Source: Gammaproteobacteria bacterium
Lineage (GTDB): Bacteria > Pseudomonadota > Gammaproteobacteria > Steroidobacterales > Steroidobacteraceae
Assembly (NCBI GenBank): GCA_025355645.1
Contig: JANXZG010000100.1
Location: forward strand, 1-45,738
Direction: 5' to 3'
DNA: 45,738 bases
Shown here: positions 7,835-17,181 of the stretch, piece by piece
Layout: each line of letters starts with the position of its first letter
How positions within the stretch are numbered: position 1 is the first letter of the stretch
Translations under genes and position numbers: made by a program
Notes under the pieces: generated by a model
The model's database searches: none
What the model saw: the letters and a program-made list of their open reading frames with translations, nothing else
What the model was told of the DNA's origin: nothing

Positions 7835-9127
7835 ATGGCGCCGATGTGGACATTCGCCCTCGTGCGGCTCGCGGGTATCCTGCTATTAGGATTATTCCTT
7901 GGCCTGATCTTCGGTTCGCCATGGCTCTGGGTCGTTCTGGCAGCCTCCGCGTACCTAGCCTGGCAGCTGTCGAATTTGTACCGGCTCGATCGCTGGCTCA
8001 GGCGCCGCTCGCAACTTGCGCCGCCGGCGATTGGCGGGATCTGGGGGGACATCATCTCGCAGGTGGTTCGCTTGCATCGACGCAAGCGTTTTCACAAGCA
8101 GCAACTGGTGCAGCTGTTTCGCGAATTGCGAAAATCCACCGCAGCGCTCCCCGATGGCGTGATCATCCTGTCGGGGCAGCGCGAGATCCTGTGGTTCAAT
8201 CGCCCGGCGGGCCGCCTGCTCGGCTTGAAGCGCCCGATCGACATCGGCCTGCGCATCGACAATTTGATACGCGCGCCGGAATTTGCGGGCTACCTGCAGG
8301 GCGAGGATTTTTCCGTGCCGCTGGTGATCCGCCCGTCAATTCGGCTCGACCAGTACCTGGCGCTGCAACTCGTTCCCTACGGTCCTGGGCAGTCTTTGCT
8401 GCTGGCGCGGGATGTGACGCGGCAAATGCGGCTTGAGGCTATGCGCCAGGATTTCGTTGCCAACGCATCCCATGAACTGCGCACGCCGTTAACGGTGATT
8501 TCCGGGTACCTCGACACGCTGGCGGAGGATGCGGGACTGGATCGAGCCTGGGAAGGGCCGGTGCGCGACATGCGCGCGCAGGCACAGCGTATGAATGCGA
8601 TCATTGCCGACTTGCTCGAGCTCTCGCGCCTCGAATCGGCTGACGGCGAGGCGCCGCGCGAGCCCATCGATGTGCCCGCCATGCTTGAGCGACTGCGCAC
8701 CGATGCGCTTTCGCGTACCGAGCCGCCGCGCGTCATTTCTCTGGAGATTGCCACGGCGCGCTGGCTGTACGGCGCCGCGAGCGAAGTCGAATCGGCGTTC
8801 ACTAATTTGCTGGTCAACGCCCTTAAATACACGCCGGTTGAAGGCTCGGTGCAGATGCGCTGGTGGGCAGACGGTGACGCGGCGTGCTTCTCTGTGATCG
8901 ATACCGGCATCGGGATTCCGGCCGAGCACATTCCGCGTCTGACCGAGAGGTTCTATCGGGTTGATCCCGGGCGCTCGCGCGATCAGGGGGGCTCGGGCTT
9001 GGGCCTTGCCATCGTCAAGCACGCGCTGCAGCGGCACGGCGGGTGGCTCGACGTGGAAAGCAGCGAAGGCAAGGGCAGCACATTTACCTGTCACTTTCCG
9101 CCGCAGCGCGTTTATGAACGTGGTTGA
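7835..9127 (+). CDS. phoR: Phosphate regulon sensor histidine kinase PhoR
   Basis: An inner-membrane kinase that phosphorylates PhoB when phosphate is scarce. The 430-residue protein has two closely spaced N-terminal membrane segments (about 6-26 and 29-45), a charged linker and a PAS-like domain (about 95-190). The HisKA domain has His213 (NASHELRTPLT). The ATPase domain has the N box at VNALKYTP (327-334), DTGIG (356-360) and GLGLAI (388-393). As in other PhoR proteins there is almost no periplasmic domain, so it senses phosphate through PstSCAB and PhoU. The ATG at 7835 is preceded by GGGAG at a 9-nt spacing. Confidence 0.95.
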   Translation: MAPMWTFALVRLAGILLLGLFLGLIFGSPWLWVVLAASAYLAWQLSNLYRLDRWLRRRSQLAPPAIGGIWGDIISQVVRLHRRKRFHKQQLVQLFRELRKSTAALPDGVIILSGQREILWFNRPAGRLLGLKRPIDIGLRIDNLIRAPEFAGYLQGEDFSVPLVIRPSIRLDQYLALQLVPYGPGQSLLLARDVTRQMRLEAMRQDFVANASHELRTPLTVISGYLDTLAEDAGLDRAWEGPVRDMRAQAQRMNAIIADLLELSRLESADGEAPREPIDVPAMLERLRTDALSRTEPPRVISLEIATARWLYGAASEVESAFTNLLVNALKYTPVEGSVQMRWWADGDAACFSVIDTGIGIPAEHIPRLTERFYRVDPGRSRDQGGSGLGLAIVKHALQRHGGWLDVESSEGKGSTFTCHFPPQRVYERG

Positions 9128-9161
9128 CGGCATTACCGAACGGATGTAAAGGTAGGGAACA

Positions 9162-9890
9162 ATGGAAACCGCAGACCTCACTCATCACATCTCGCGAAGG
9201 TTCAACGAGGACCTCGAAAAAGTACGCAACCAGGTCCTGCAGATGGGCGGCTTTGTCGAAGGGCAGCTGCACAAAGCGATCACCGCGCTGGTCGAGGGCG
9301 ACAGCAGCCTGGGCGAGTCCGTGGCGACCGAGGACTATAAGGTCAACGGCATGGAGGTGGCGATTGACGAGGAGTGCAGCCGGATCCTCGCGCTGCGCGC
9401 GCCTGCGGCAGGGGATTTGCGCGTGATTGTCGCGATCATCAAGACCATCACCGACCTTGAGCGTATCGGGGATGAGGGCGAGAAGATCGGCTACATCGCC
9501 TCGCGCCTGGCGACCATGGAGCGCCCCGCGGACAAGTACCGCGAGGTAAAGCATTTGGGGCGCCAGGTCGCGCAGATGGTGCATACCGCACTCGATTCCT
9601 TTGCGCGCATGGATGCCCAGGCGGCGCTGAAGACGGCCCAGGAAGATCGCATGGTCGACGAGGAGTACGAGTCCATCCAGCGCCAGTGCATGACGTTTAT
9701 GATGGAGGATCCGCGCTCGATCAGCCGTGCGCTCGAGATCATGTGGATTGTGCGCGCTCTTGAGCGCATCGGCGATCATGCCAAGAACATCTGCGAGTAC
9801 GTGATCTACATGGTCCATGGCAAGGATGTCCGGCACACCTCGCTCGAGGACGTCGCAAAACAGCTCGATCAAGCCGCTACGCGCCGCTGA
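9162..9890 (+). CDS. phoU: Phosphate-specific transport system regulator PhoU
   Basis: A 242-residue cytoplasmic, all-helical protein made of two PhoU repeats (about 17-105 and 118-210). It links the Pst transporter to PhoR and represses the Pho regulon when phosphate is plentiful. Recognisable blocks include RRFNEDLEKVRNQVLQMG near the start, LRVIVAIIKTITDLERIGDE and the matching IMWIVRALERIGDHAKNI in the second repeat; the acidic ERIGD motifs coordinate metal. In E. coli phoU ends the pst operon. Here it follows phoBR by 34 bp and lies 5 kb from pst, and its stop abuts the dsbB start with no gap. Confidence 0.95.
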   Translation: METADLTHHISRRFNEDLEKVRNQVLQMGGFVEGQLHKAITALVEGDSSLGESVATEDYKVNGMEVAIDEECSRILALRAPAAGDLRVIVAIIKTITDLERIGDEGEKIGYIASRLATMERPADKYREVKHLGRQVAQMVHTALDSFARMDAQAALKTAQEDRMVDEEYESIQRQCMTFMMEDPRSISRALEIMWIVRALERIGDHAKNICEYVIYMVHGKDVRHTSLEDVAKQLDQAATRR

Positions 9891-10400
9891 ATGAGTCCGC
9901 GCCTGCTGAACCTTGCGGGTTTCTGCGCTTGCGCAGGGTTGCTGGGGTTCGCTTACTACGCGCAATACCAGCTGCACCTCGTGCCCTGTCCGCTATGCAT
10001 ACTGCAACGGCTTGGGGTGTTCCTGACGGGCCTGCTGTTCCTGATAGTCACGGTCCACGGTGCGCGGCGCGGCGCGCTGGCCGGGCGAGTCTATGCGGTG
10101 GCGATTGCGCTCGCCGCCCTGTTGACCGCTGCGGTAGCCGGCTGGCAACTCTATATACAAAGCCTGCCCCCGGGCAGCATGCCAGATTGCGGCGCGCCAC
10201 TTGAGGTCATGCTGAAGTTCATGTCGCCCGGCGAAGTGCTCGCTAAGGTGTTCGCAGGTTCCGGCGAGTGCGCCAAAGTCGACTGGCGCCTGCTGGGCCT
10301 TGCGATGCCGGCATGGGTGCTGATCTCATCAGGCGCACTCGGCGCCTTTGGTATCTGGGCCAACGGCTGCCGCGATGCGACGGCGGTTCGCGCCAGATGA
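9891..10400 (+). CDS. dsbB: Disulfide bond formation protein DsbB
   Basis: An inner-membrane quinone-linked enzyme that reoxidises DsbA. The 169-residue protein has four membrane segments (about 6-24, 41-56, 66-86 and 134-155). It has both redox Cys pairs: Cys33-Cys36 in CPLC and the second-loop pair Cys100 and Cys127, a spacing like that of E. coli C104/C130. The ATG follows the phoU TGA immediately, and its own stop overlaps the dapE start (ATGA). Inclusion in an operon with phoBRU suggests shared transcription, but I see no functional reason in the sequence. Confidence 0.93.
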   Translation: MSPRLLNLAGFCACAGLLGFAYYAQYQLHLVPCPLCILQRLGVFLTGLLFLIVTVHGARRGALAGRVYAVAIALAALLTAAVAGWQLYIQSLPPGSMPDCGAPLEVMLKFMSPGEVLAKVFAGSGECAKVDWRLLGLAMPAWVLISSGALGAFGIWANGCRDATAVRAR

Positions 10401-11533
10401 GTGCCGCCCTGGAGCTGACCCAGGCCTTGCTGTCGCGCGCCTCGGTCAGCCCCGCCGACGGCGGATGCCAGGAGCTGATGGCTGCGCGCCTGCACGCGAT
10501 TGGGTTTGAGGTCGAGCGCATGCCGTTTGGTCCTGTAGAGAATTTTTGGGCAAAACGTGGCACGTCGGGCCCACTGTTCTGCTTTGCCGGGCATACCGAC
10601 GTCGTGCCCACTGGTCCCTTAGGCGACTGGCATAGCGATCCTTTTGTGCCGGCGATCCGCGACGGACTGTTGTATGGGCGCGGCGCGGCTGACATGAAAA
10701 GCGGACTCGCCGCGATGATCACCGCCACGGAGCAGTTCGTGACGCGCCACCCCCGGCATCGCGGCACGCTCGCGTTCCTGGTCACCAGTGACGAGGAAGG
10801 CCCGTCGGTCGATGGCACGCGCCGCGTGGTCGAGGTGCTGAAGCAGCGCGGCGAGCATATCGACTGGTGCCTGGTCGGCGAACCGGCAAGCGAGATTCGC
10901 CTTGGCGATACGATCAAAATCGGCAGGCGCGGGAGCTTGAGCGGGCGCCTGACCGTGCACGGCGTGCAGGGTCACGTCGCCTATCCCCACAAGGCGGACA
11001 ATCCCGTGCATGCGCTCGCGCCGGCGCTGGCCGAGCTGACCGCGCGCAGCTGGGATCAGGGCAACCAGCATTTCCAGCCGACCACGTTCCAGGTGTCGAA
11101 CATTGCGGCGGGCACCGGCGCGCCGAACGTGATCCCGGGCGAGCTCAAGGCGCGCTTCAATATTCGTTTCTGCACTGAGCAAACGGTCGACTCATTGCAA
11201 GCCACGGTCGAGGAGCTGCTGCGCCGTCATAAGGTCAACTTCTCGCTCGACTGGTTTATTTCCGGCTATCCCTTTCTGACGGCGCCCGGCGAGCTGTCGG
11301 CCGCGGCGAGTCGGGCGGTGCATGAGGAGCTCGGCATCACGCCACAGCTATCGACCGGTGGCGGAACCTCGGACGGGCGCTTCATTGCGCCGATGGGCGC
11401 CCAGGTGATCGAACTCGGCGTGCCGAACGAGACCATACACAAGGTCAACGAATGCGTGCGGGTCGTGGACATCGAGCGATTGCACTGCGTGTACGCGCGC
11501 ATTCTTGAATCATTGCTGGCCGGCCGAACCTAA
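10397..11533 (+). CDS. dapE: Succinyl-diaminopimelate desuccinylase DapE
   Basis: This M20-family di-zinc hydrolase cleaves N-succinyl-LL-diaminopimelate in lysine and peptidoglycan synthesis. The 378-residue length is typical. Metal ligands and catalytic residues are visible: His66 (FAGHTDVVP), Asp99 (GAADMKSG), Glu133-Glu134 (SDEEGPS), Glu162 (GEPAS) and the C-terminal His in [19 protein letters not shown] is also conserved. The ATG at 10397 overlaps the dsbB stop as ATGA. A longer in-frame version starting at 10268 would read through dsbB and is not supported. dapD, two steps earlier in the pathway, is also in this window (minus strand). Confidence 0.96.
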   Translation: MSAALELTQALLSRASVSPADGGCQELMAARLHAIGFEVERMPFGPVENFWAKRGTSGPLFCFAGHTDVVPTGPLGDWHSDPFVPAIRDGLLYGRGAADMKSGLAAMITATEQFVTRHPRHRGTLAFLVTSDEEGPSVDGTRRVVEVLKQRGEHIDWCLVGEPASEIRLGDTIKIGRRGSLSGRLTVHGVQGHVAYPHKADNPVHALAPALAELTARSWDQGNQHFQPTTFQVSNIAAGTGAPNVIPGELKARFNIRFCTEQTVDSLQATVEELLRRHKVNFSLDWFISGYPFLTAPGELSAAASRAVHEELGITPQLSTGGGTSDGRFIAPMGAQVIELGVPNETIHKVNECVRVVDIERLHCVYARILESLLAGRT

Positions 11534-11577
11534 TCGCGCGGCGTTCCCGCCTTCATGCCGCCATCCCGACAACCGAC

Positions 11578-13218
11578 TTAGATAGACTTGCGAAACGTTT
11601 CCGGCAATAGCAACAGCCCCAGCACCACTGTCGTCGCCGCGACCACGATCGGGTACCAGAGCCCGCTGTAGATGTTTCCGGTCGCCGCGACAATCGCGAA
11701 TGCCGTGGTCGGCAGGAATCCGCCAAACCAGCCGTTGCCGATGTGATAGGGCAGCGACATGGCGCTATAGCGGATGCGCGCCGGGAACAATTCGACCAGT
11801 AGCGCAGCGATTGGACCGTAGACCATGGTCACGTACAGCATCATCACGAACAGCAGCGCAACGATCATCGGCTTATTGACCGTGGCCGGGTCCGCCTTGT
11901 CGGGGTAGCCGACGCTGTGCAAGCCCGCCTTCGCGGCCGCCTGGAATGCCGCGATCGCATCCTTGCGCTCCTTGCCAGTCACCGACTTTGGGTCAGGTGC
12001 CAGCAGCGTGCCTGCACCAATGCGCACCAAAGCGAGAGCGCCCGCGGAGCCATGTTCGCTGTGATAGGAAACGCCCGCCTTGGCGAGGTAGCTCTTAGCA
12101 ATGTCGCAGGAGGTGGAATCGAATTTATTCTTGCCAATCGGATCAAACTGCAGCGAACACTCGGCCGGGTCGGCAACAATCGTGACTGGCGCCGAATTCA
12201 GTGCCAGGTAGAGGGCAGGATTGGCGTAGCGCGTCAGCGCTTCGAATAGCGGGAAATAGGTAAGGACCGCGAGCAGGCATCCGGCGAGGATGATCGGTTT
12301 GCGGCCGATCTTGTCGGAGAGCCAACCGAAGAAGATGAATCCGGGCGTGGCGAGCGCAAGCGCTATGGCGGTCAGGATATTGGTCGTTGCACTGTCAACT
12401 TTCAGGGTGCGCTCCAGGAAGAACAGAGCATAAAACTGTCCTGTGTACCAGACCACAGCCTGGCCCGTCACCGCCCCCAGCAGTCCCACCAGCACCAGGC
12501 GCAGGTGCTTCCATTCGCCGAACGCCTCGCGCAGCGGCGCCTTGGAGATCGTGCCTGCCTTCTTCATCTCGAGGAACACCGGGCTTTCCTCGAGTTGCAT
12601 TCGTATCCACATCGACACCCCGAGGAGCACCACGGAAAGCAGGAAGGGAATGCGCCACCCCCAGGCCCTGAACGCATCCTCACCGATCGAGGTACGCGTG
12701 CCGATCACGATCAGCAGCGCGAGGAACAGTCCCAGCGTCGCCGTTGTCTGGATCCAGCTCGTGAAAAGCCCGCGTTTGCCGGGCGGTGCATGTTCGGCAA
12801 TATAGGTCGCGGCGCCGCCGTACTGACCGCCGAGTGCGAGGCCCTGCAGCAGCCGTAGCGCAACCAGCAGGATCGGGGCAGCAACGCCGACCGTGGCGTA
12901 GGAGGGCAGCAGCCCGACGGCGAATGTCGAAGCGCCCATGATGCCCATCGTAATGAGGAAAGTGTGCTTGCGGCCGACCAGGTCCCCCAATCGCCCGAAC
13001 ACCAGCGCGCCGAACGGGCGTACGGCAAACCCTGCGGAGAACGCCGCGAGCGCAAAGATAAATCCGGTGACTTCATTGACCGCGGAGAAAAACTGGCTGC
13101 TGAGTACGGTCGCGACCAGGCCGTAGAGATAGAAATCGTACCATTCGAATACAGTGCCTAATGAGGACGCGCCGATGATCAGCGCATAATTGGCCGGCCG
13201 GGCCGAAGGTCTCGCCAT
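11578..13218 (-). CDS. MFS transporter of the metabolite:H+ symporter type with a large extracytoplasmic insertion
   Basis: A 546-residue 12-TM permease, substrate unknown. It opens with SLGTVFEWYDFYLYG, typical of the ProP/KgtP/ShiA (MHS) family, and has both loop motifs: GRLGDLVGRKH between TM2 and TM3 and GWLSDKIGRKP between TM8 and TM9. After TM9 there is an insertion of about 90 residues with two cysteines (AECSLQF and STSCDIAK), predicted to lie in periplasmic loop 9-10; TM10 resumes at IVALLFVMML. The ATG at 13218 has GGGAG upstream. A longer in-frame start at 13497 would run into the divergent kinase gene. It is divergent from the sensor kinase with a 69-bp gap. Confidence 0.85.
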   Translation of the reverse strand: MARPSARPANYALIIGASSLGTVFEWYDFYLYGLVATVLSSQFFSAVNEVTGFIFALAAFSAGFAVRPFGALVFGRLGDLVGRKHTFLITMGIMGASTFAVGLLPSYATVGVAAPILLVALRLLQGLALGGQYGGAATYIAEHAPPGKRGLFTSWIQTTATLGLFLALLIVIGTRTSIGEDAFRAWGWRIPFLLSVVLLGVSMWIRMQLEESPVFLEMKKAGTISKAPLREAFGEWKHLRLVLVGLLGAVTGQAVVWYTGQFYALFFLERTLKVDSATTNILTAIALALATPGFIFFGWLSDKIGRKPIILAGCLLAVLTYFPLFEALTRYANPALYLALNSAPVTIVADPAECSLQFDPIGKNKFDSTSCDIAKSYLAKAGVSYHSEHGSAGALALVRIGAGTLLAPDPKSVTGKERKDAIAAFQAAAKAGLHSVGYPDKADPATVNKPMIVALLFVMMLYVTMVYGPIAALLVELFPARIRYSAMSLPYHIGNGWFGGFLPTTAFAIVAATGNIYSGLWYPIVVAATTVVLGLLLLPETFRKSI

Positions 13219-13287
13219 CGTTATTCTCCCTTTGCGCTCTAGCGTAGCGCAAAGCAGGTTGTACTGGGAACGCCACGGAGGCAGACT

Positions 13288-15078
13288 TTGACAGTGACAT
13301 CCGTCACCACCCTCGAGAAGCTCGATCCGCGTCGCAGCCTGGTTGCGGCCATCAGCTGGCTGATGATCGCGCTCGCGGCCTGCATCGCGCTGGTCGCATC
13401 GCTGTGGGTCGGAAGTCTCGCGCGCGACAACCTCGTGCAGCAGCACGCCCGGCGACTGGCCCTGGAGACTGACCAACTGGGCTCCGACCTCGGACAAGCG
13501 ATCGCGGTACGGCGCAGCACTATTGCCGCAGCCGGTGCCACCAGCACTTCTCCCGCCGACGTGTTTGCGGAACTGCTGCGAACCTACCCGCAGTTCGGAT
13601 GGATCGCGATGGCCGATGCCAGCGGAAAAATCATCGCCGGTGTCCCATCAACCGACTCGTCAGCCTGGATCGAACAGGGATCACAGGGATTGTGGCTTGG
13701 GCTCACAGGCACACAGGGGGATGTGGGGGAGGCGCAGTTTGCGCCACTATCGGCGGCCGAGCCCGCGCTTGGCGACATGGCCAGTCCCGTCGTCGATGCC
13801 ACGGGCAAGCCGCTGGGGGTGGTCGCGGCGCACTTGAAGTGGCGGCGTGCCAATACGCATCAGGCCCTGCTGAGTGACAGTGAGGATGCGAGCCTCGCCG
13901 CACAGGCACTGGTGCTGGCCGGCGACGGCACGGTCGTGATCGGCCCCGCGGATGCGCGCGGCAAGGTCTGGGGCGCAGCGCCGGACAGCGGCCCGCAGTT
14001 CGAGCAGCGCCCCGGCGGCCAGATGCTGCTGGTAGCGCGCGCGCCCATTGATACCGGTTCAGGCGCGCCAGCGAAGCGCTGGTTAGTGCAGCTCAGTGAG
14101 CCGAAGCAGCGCGTGTATCGGCGCGCGGACGCGCTGGCGGTTCAGATCCTGTGGATTTCATTAAGCCTGGGAGTGTGCACTGCGATACTCGGCGCATGGG
14201 GCGCTCGCCGGCTGACGCGCCGCCTGCAACGCTTGACGGAATCGGCGATGTCGGTCGGCGACAATGCGGAGGCCCGCATCGAGGTGCCGCAGGGGCACGA
14301 CGAGGTATCGAAGCTCGCGGGCGCTTTCGCCAAGGTACTGGAGGACCTGAGGCGCGAGCGCAGCGATCTGCGTGCCCTTGGCAGCGAGCTCGAGCGACGC
14401 GTTGCGGTGCGCACGCGGGAGGTGGAACGCCTGGCGGAGGAGTCGCGGTATGCGGCAATCGTGCGCGAGCGGTTAAAAATCGCCCGCGCCCTGCATGACA
14501 CGCTGGCGCATTCGATGATGGCCATGTTGAGCGAAGTGCGCCTGCTGCGCCGGTTGCAGTCGCGCGATCCGGAGGCCCTGCGCGATGAGCTCGTGCGCGC
14601 CGAACAGATTGCTCAGGATGGCCTGAATGCCGCGCGCACTGCACTTACGCAGATGCGTGTCAATGCGGTGCGCGACACCGGGCTTGGCGCCGCGCTCGAG
14701 CGGCTATTCGCCCGGTTCCTGGACCATACCGGTATCAGCGGCGAATTTACAGCCGACGCTGCGGCTGCGAATGTCGGCGATGAGCGCGCGGAAACCATTT
14801 ATCGCATAGCCGAGGAAGCCCTACGCAACGTCGAGCGGCATGCACGCGCGACCCGCGTCACGATGTCGCTGCGCATCGGCGGTGCAACGCACCTCGAATT
14901 CCAAGTTGCCGACAACGGGATTGGTTTCGATCCGCAGGCAGTCGCCGCGGGCCACTTTGGCATCGTCGGGCTGCGTGAGCAGGCGCAGCTGATCGGCGCC
15001 GAGTTCGAGATTCGCAGTGTGCATAATTCAGGCACGACTTTGCGTCTGAACTTGCGCATCGTCCCCGAGGCGCTTTAG
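13288..15078 (+). CDS. Orphan sensor histidine kinase (HisKA_3/NarL type) with periplasmic Cache-like domain
   Basis: A 596-residue membrane kinase. There is a TM near residues 18-42, a periplasmic region of about 240 residues that looks like a Cache-type sensor (FGWIAMADASGKIIAG), a second TM near 287-308 and a HAMP-like segment. The phospho-acceptor is His403 (ARALHDTLAH), of the NarX/DegS HisKA_3 class. The ATPase domain has Asn514 (EEALRNVERHA), DNGIGFD from 542 and a GIVGLREQA G box. The TTG start at 13288 is chosen because GGAGG (13277-13281) lies 6 nt before it. No response regulator is adjacent. It sits between a divergent transporter and pstS, and may sense that transporter's substrate. 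Confidence 0.88.
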   Translation: MTVTSVTTLEKLDPRRSLVAAISWLMIALAACIALVASLWVGSLARDNLVQQHARRLALETDQLGSDLGQAIAVRRSTIAAAGATSTSPADVFAELLRTYPQFGWIAMADASGKIIAGVPSTDSSAWIEQGSQGLWLGLTGTQGDVGEAQFAPLSAAEPALGDMASPVVDATGKPLGVVAAHLKWRRANTHQALLSDSEDASLAAQALVLAGDGTVVIGPADARGKVWGAAPDSGPQFEQRPGGQMLLVARAPIDTGSGAPAKRWLVQLSEPKQRVYRRADALAVQILWISLSLGVCTAILGAWGARRLTRRLQRLTESAMSVGDNAEARIEVPQGHDEVSKLAGAFAKVLEDLRRERSDLRALGSELERRVAVRTREVERLAEESRYAAIVRERLKIARALHDTLAHSMMAMLSEVRLLRRLQSRDPEALRDELVRAEQIAQDGLNAARTALTQMRVNAVRDTGLGAALERLFARFLDHTGISGEFTADAAAANVGDERAETIYRIAEEALRNVERHARATRVTMSLRIGGATHLEFQVADNGIGFDPQAVAAGHFGIVGLREQAQLIGAEFEIRSVHNSGTTLRLNLRIVPEAL

Positions 15079-15084
15079 TACCCA

Positions 15085-15118
15085 GTGTCACATAATTGAC
15101 ACAAAGAAGAATTAACAT
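15085..15118 (+). promoter_or_regulatory. Pho box and -10 element of the pst operon
   Basis: GTGTCAC (15085-15091) and TTGACAC (15096-15102) are 11 bp apart start to start, matching the PhoB half-site CTGTCAC at six and five of seven positions. Ten base pairs later comes TAACAT (15113-15118), a -10 like hexamer. The same 10-bp spacing is found before phoB in this window. The two half-sites can also be read as a perfect inverted repeat, GTGTCA-N6-TGACAC. The predicted leader to the pstS ATG is about 29 nt. Confidence 0.75.
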
Positions 15119-15153
15119 GCCGCGGCGGAAGGCATGAGTTTTCAGGGGGTCCT

Positions 15154-16197
15154 ATGCGATTGTCGAACGTGACATGCGGTTTTCTGATTGCGGCGGCGCT
15201 TTGCGCTGCGCCGGGTCAGGCGGCAGATATTTCGGGCGCCGGCGCCACTTTTCCCTACCCTATTTACGCCAAGTGGGCGGATGCCTACAAGACGCTGACC
15301 GGAGTCGGTCTGAACTATCAGTCAATAGGTTCCGGCGGCGGCATCAAGCAGATCAAGGCAAGGACGGTCACGTTCGGAGCATCGGACATGCCGCTGAATC
15401 CTGCCGAGCTGAAGACGGCAGACCTGGTGCAGTTCCCCATGATCATTGGCGGCGTGGTCCCGGTCGTTCATGTCAAGGGTGTTGACTCGGGGCAGATGAT
15501 CCTCGATGGGGCGACGATTGCGAGCATCTACCTGGGCGAGATCACGATGTGGAACGATGCGAAGATCAAGACGCTCAATCCCAAGCTTTCGCTGCCCGCG
15601 ACCGCAATCGCCCCGGTGTACCGGGCCGATGGATCGGGCACGAATTTCCTGTTCACGGATTTCCTGTCGAAGTCGAGCGCCCCATTCAAGGAAAAAGTCG
15701 GCGCCGACAAGTCCGTGCAGTGGCCCGTCGGCATTGGCGCAAAGGGCAATGAGGGAGTCGCCAACATGACTACGCAAACCGATGGGGCGATCGGCTACGT
15801 CGAATATGCCTACGCTAAGCAGAACAAGATGTCCTTTGTCGTACTGATGAACAAGGAGCACCAGGCGATTGCGCCGAATGCGCAGGCTTTCCAGGCTGCA
15901 GCCGCAAACGCCGATTGGGCAAAGGCTGATTCTTTTTACGTGATATTGACCGACCAGCCGGGAGCGGCGAGCTGGCCGATCACCGGTGCAAGTTTTATCC
16001 TGATCAACCGCGAGCCATCTGATCCTGCTGCGGTTGCCGGAGCCTTGAAGTTTTTTGCATGGGCCTATAAAGATGGCGGTAAAATGGCCGCCGACCTTGA
16101 CTATGTGCCGGTTCCTCCGGGACTTGCCGCGCAGGTGAGCAAGACCTGGGCATCATCGATCACGACGCAAGGCAAGCCGGTCTGGAGCGAAAAATAA
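15154..16197 (+). CDS. pstS: Phosphate ABC transporter substrate-binding protein PstS
   Basis: The periplasmic phosphate receptor of the high-affinity Pst system, 347 residues like E. coli PstS. A signal peptide with likely cleavage after GQA (about residue 23) precedes the mature N-terminus ADISGAGATFPYP. Phosphate-binding loops are clear: GAGATFPYP, YQSIGSGGGIKQI, FGASDMPL, and YRADGSGTNFLFTDFLS in the middle. It is the first gene of pstSCAB1B2, with the Pho box just upstream and pstC 24 bp downstream. Confidence 0.96.
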   Translation: MRLSNVTCGFLIAAALCAAPGQAADISGAGATFPYPIYAKWADAYKTLTGVGLNYQSIGSGGGIKQIKARTVTFGASDMPLNPAELKTADLVQFPMIIGGVVPVVHVKGVDSGQMILDGATIASIYLGEITMWNDAKIKTLNPKLSLPATAIAPVYRADGSGTNFLFTDFLSKSSAPFKEKVGADKSVQWPVGIGAKGNEGVANMTTQTDGAIGYVEYAYAKQNKMSFVVLMNKEHQAIAPNAQAFQAAAANADWAKADSFYVILTDQPGAASWPITGASFILINREPSDPAAVAGALKFFAWAYKDGGKMAADLDYVPVPPGLAAQVSKTWASSITTQGKPVWSEK

Positions 16198-16221
16198 TCA
16201 CCCCCGGGGCAAACCGACACC

Positions 16222-17181
16222 GTGGCGATCATTGATCAGGGCCATGCTGCTAGACAGCTGATTTATGAAAAGGTATTTCGCTCGGCCACGCTCTGCGCGG
16301 CGATCCTGGTACTGCTGATCCTGGGAGGCGTCGGCGCCTCCCTCGTACATGGCGCTTGGCCGGCGCTGCACCGGTTCGGTACGGGCTTCGTGACCCGCGA
16401 GATCTGGAATCCGGTCACGCAGCAATTTGGCGCGCTGGGGCCGATGTACGGCACCATCGTGACCTCGCTGATTGCGATGTTGCTGGCGGTTCCGACCGGC
16501 TTTGGCATAGCGCTGTTCCTGACTGAGCTGTGCCCACCGTGGCTCAAGCGCCCGATTGGCATCGCAATCGAGCTGCTGGCAGCTGTACCCAGCATCATTT
16601 TTGGCATCTGGGGCCTGTTCGTGCTGGCGCCCATCCTGCAAAGCCAGACCCAGCCGTGGCTGATCGCGCACGTCGGCGCGGTGCCCGTCATCGGATCGCT
16701 GTTTCGGGGCCCGCCATTCGGAATCGGCATCCTGACGGCGGGCGTGGTGCTTGCGATCATGGTGCTGCCGTTCATCGCGGCCACGATGCGCGATGTCTTC
16801 GATACGGTGCCGGCAATGCTCAAGGAGTCCGGATACGGGCTGGGCGCGACAACCTGGGAAGTGATCTGGCACATCGTCGTTCCCCATTCGCGGGTCGGCA
16901 TGGTGGGTGGCGTGATGCTGGGGCTCGGCCGGGCGCTTGGGGAGACGATGGCAGTCACGTTCGTGATCGGCAATGCGCACCGCATCAGCGCCTCGCTGCT
17001 TGCGCCGGGCTCCACAATCGCGTCGGCAATTGCTAATGAGTTCACCGAGGCGGATGGTGACCTGTACACCTCCTCGCTGATCGCGCTCGGGCTGCTGCTG
17101 TTCCTGATCACCTTCACGGTGATTGCGCTGGCGCAGGCAATGCTGCGTCGCCTGGAGCGCCAGTCGGGCGGCAGGCTGTGA
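16222..17181 (+). CDS. pstC: Phosphate ABC transporter permease PstC
   Basis: One of the two inner-membrane channel subunits of Pst. The 319-residue protein has six or so membrane segments, the first at about 20-42. It carries the permease coupling motif in the [22 protein letters not shown] block followed by [10 protein letters not shown]. The GTG start at 16222 gives the usual N-terminus; no strong Shine-Dalgarno is seen in the 24-bp gap after pstS. Its stop overlaps the pstA start as GTGA. Confidence 0.95.
   Translation: MAIIDQGHAARQLIYEKVFRSATLCAAILVLLILGGVGASLVHGAWPALHRFGTGFVTREIWNPVTQQFGALGPMYGTIVTSLIAMLLAVPTGFGIALFLTELCPPWLKRPIGIAIELLAAVPSIIFGIWGLFVLAPILQSQTQPWLIAHVGAVPVIGSLFRGPPFGIGILTAGVVLAIMVLPFIAATMRDVFDTVPAMLKESGYGLGATTWEVIWHIVVPHSRVGMVGGVMLGLGRALGETMAVTFVIGNAHRISASLLAPGSTIASAIANEFTEADGDLYTSSLIALGLLLFLITFTVIALAQAMLRRLERQSGGRL

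Noticed and set aside
13289..13300. Two TGTCA-like words on the minus strand near the kinase start
   Set aside because: They are only 6 bp apart, not 11, and lie in coding sequence.
15085..15102. Palindrome GTGTCA-N6-TGACAC read as an operator for a different dimeric regulator
   Set aside because: Possible, but the 11-bp direct-repeat reading plus exact -10 spacing shared with phoB, and the identity of the downstream gene, favour a Pho box.
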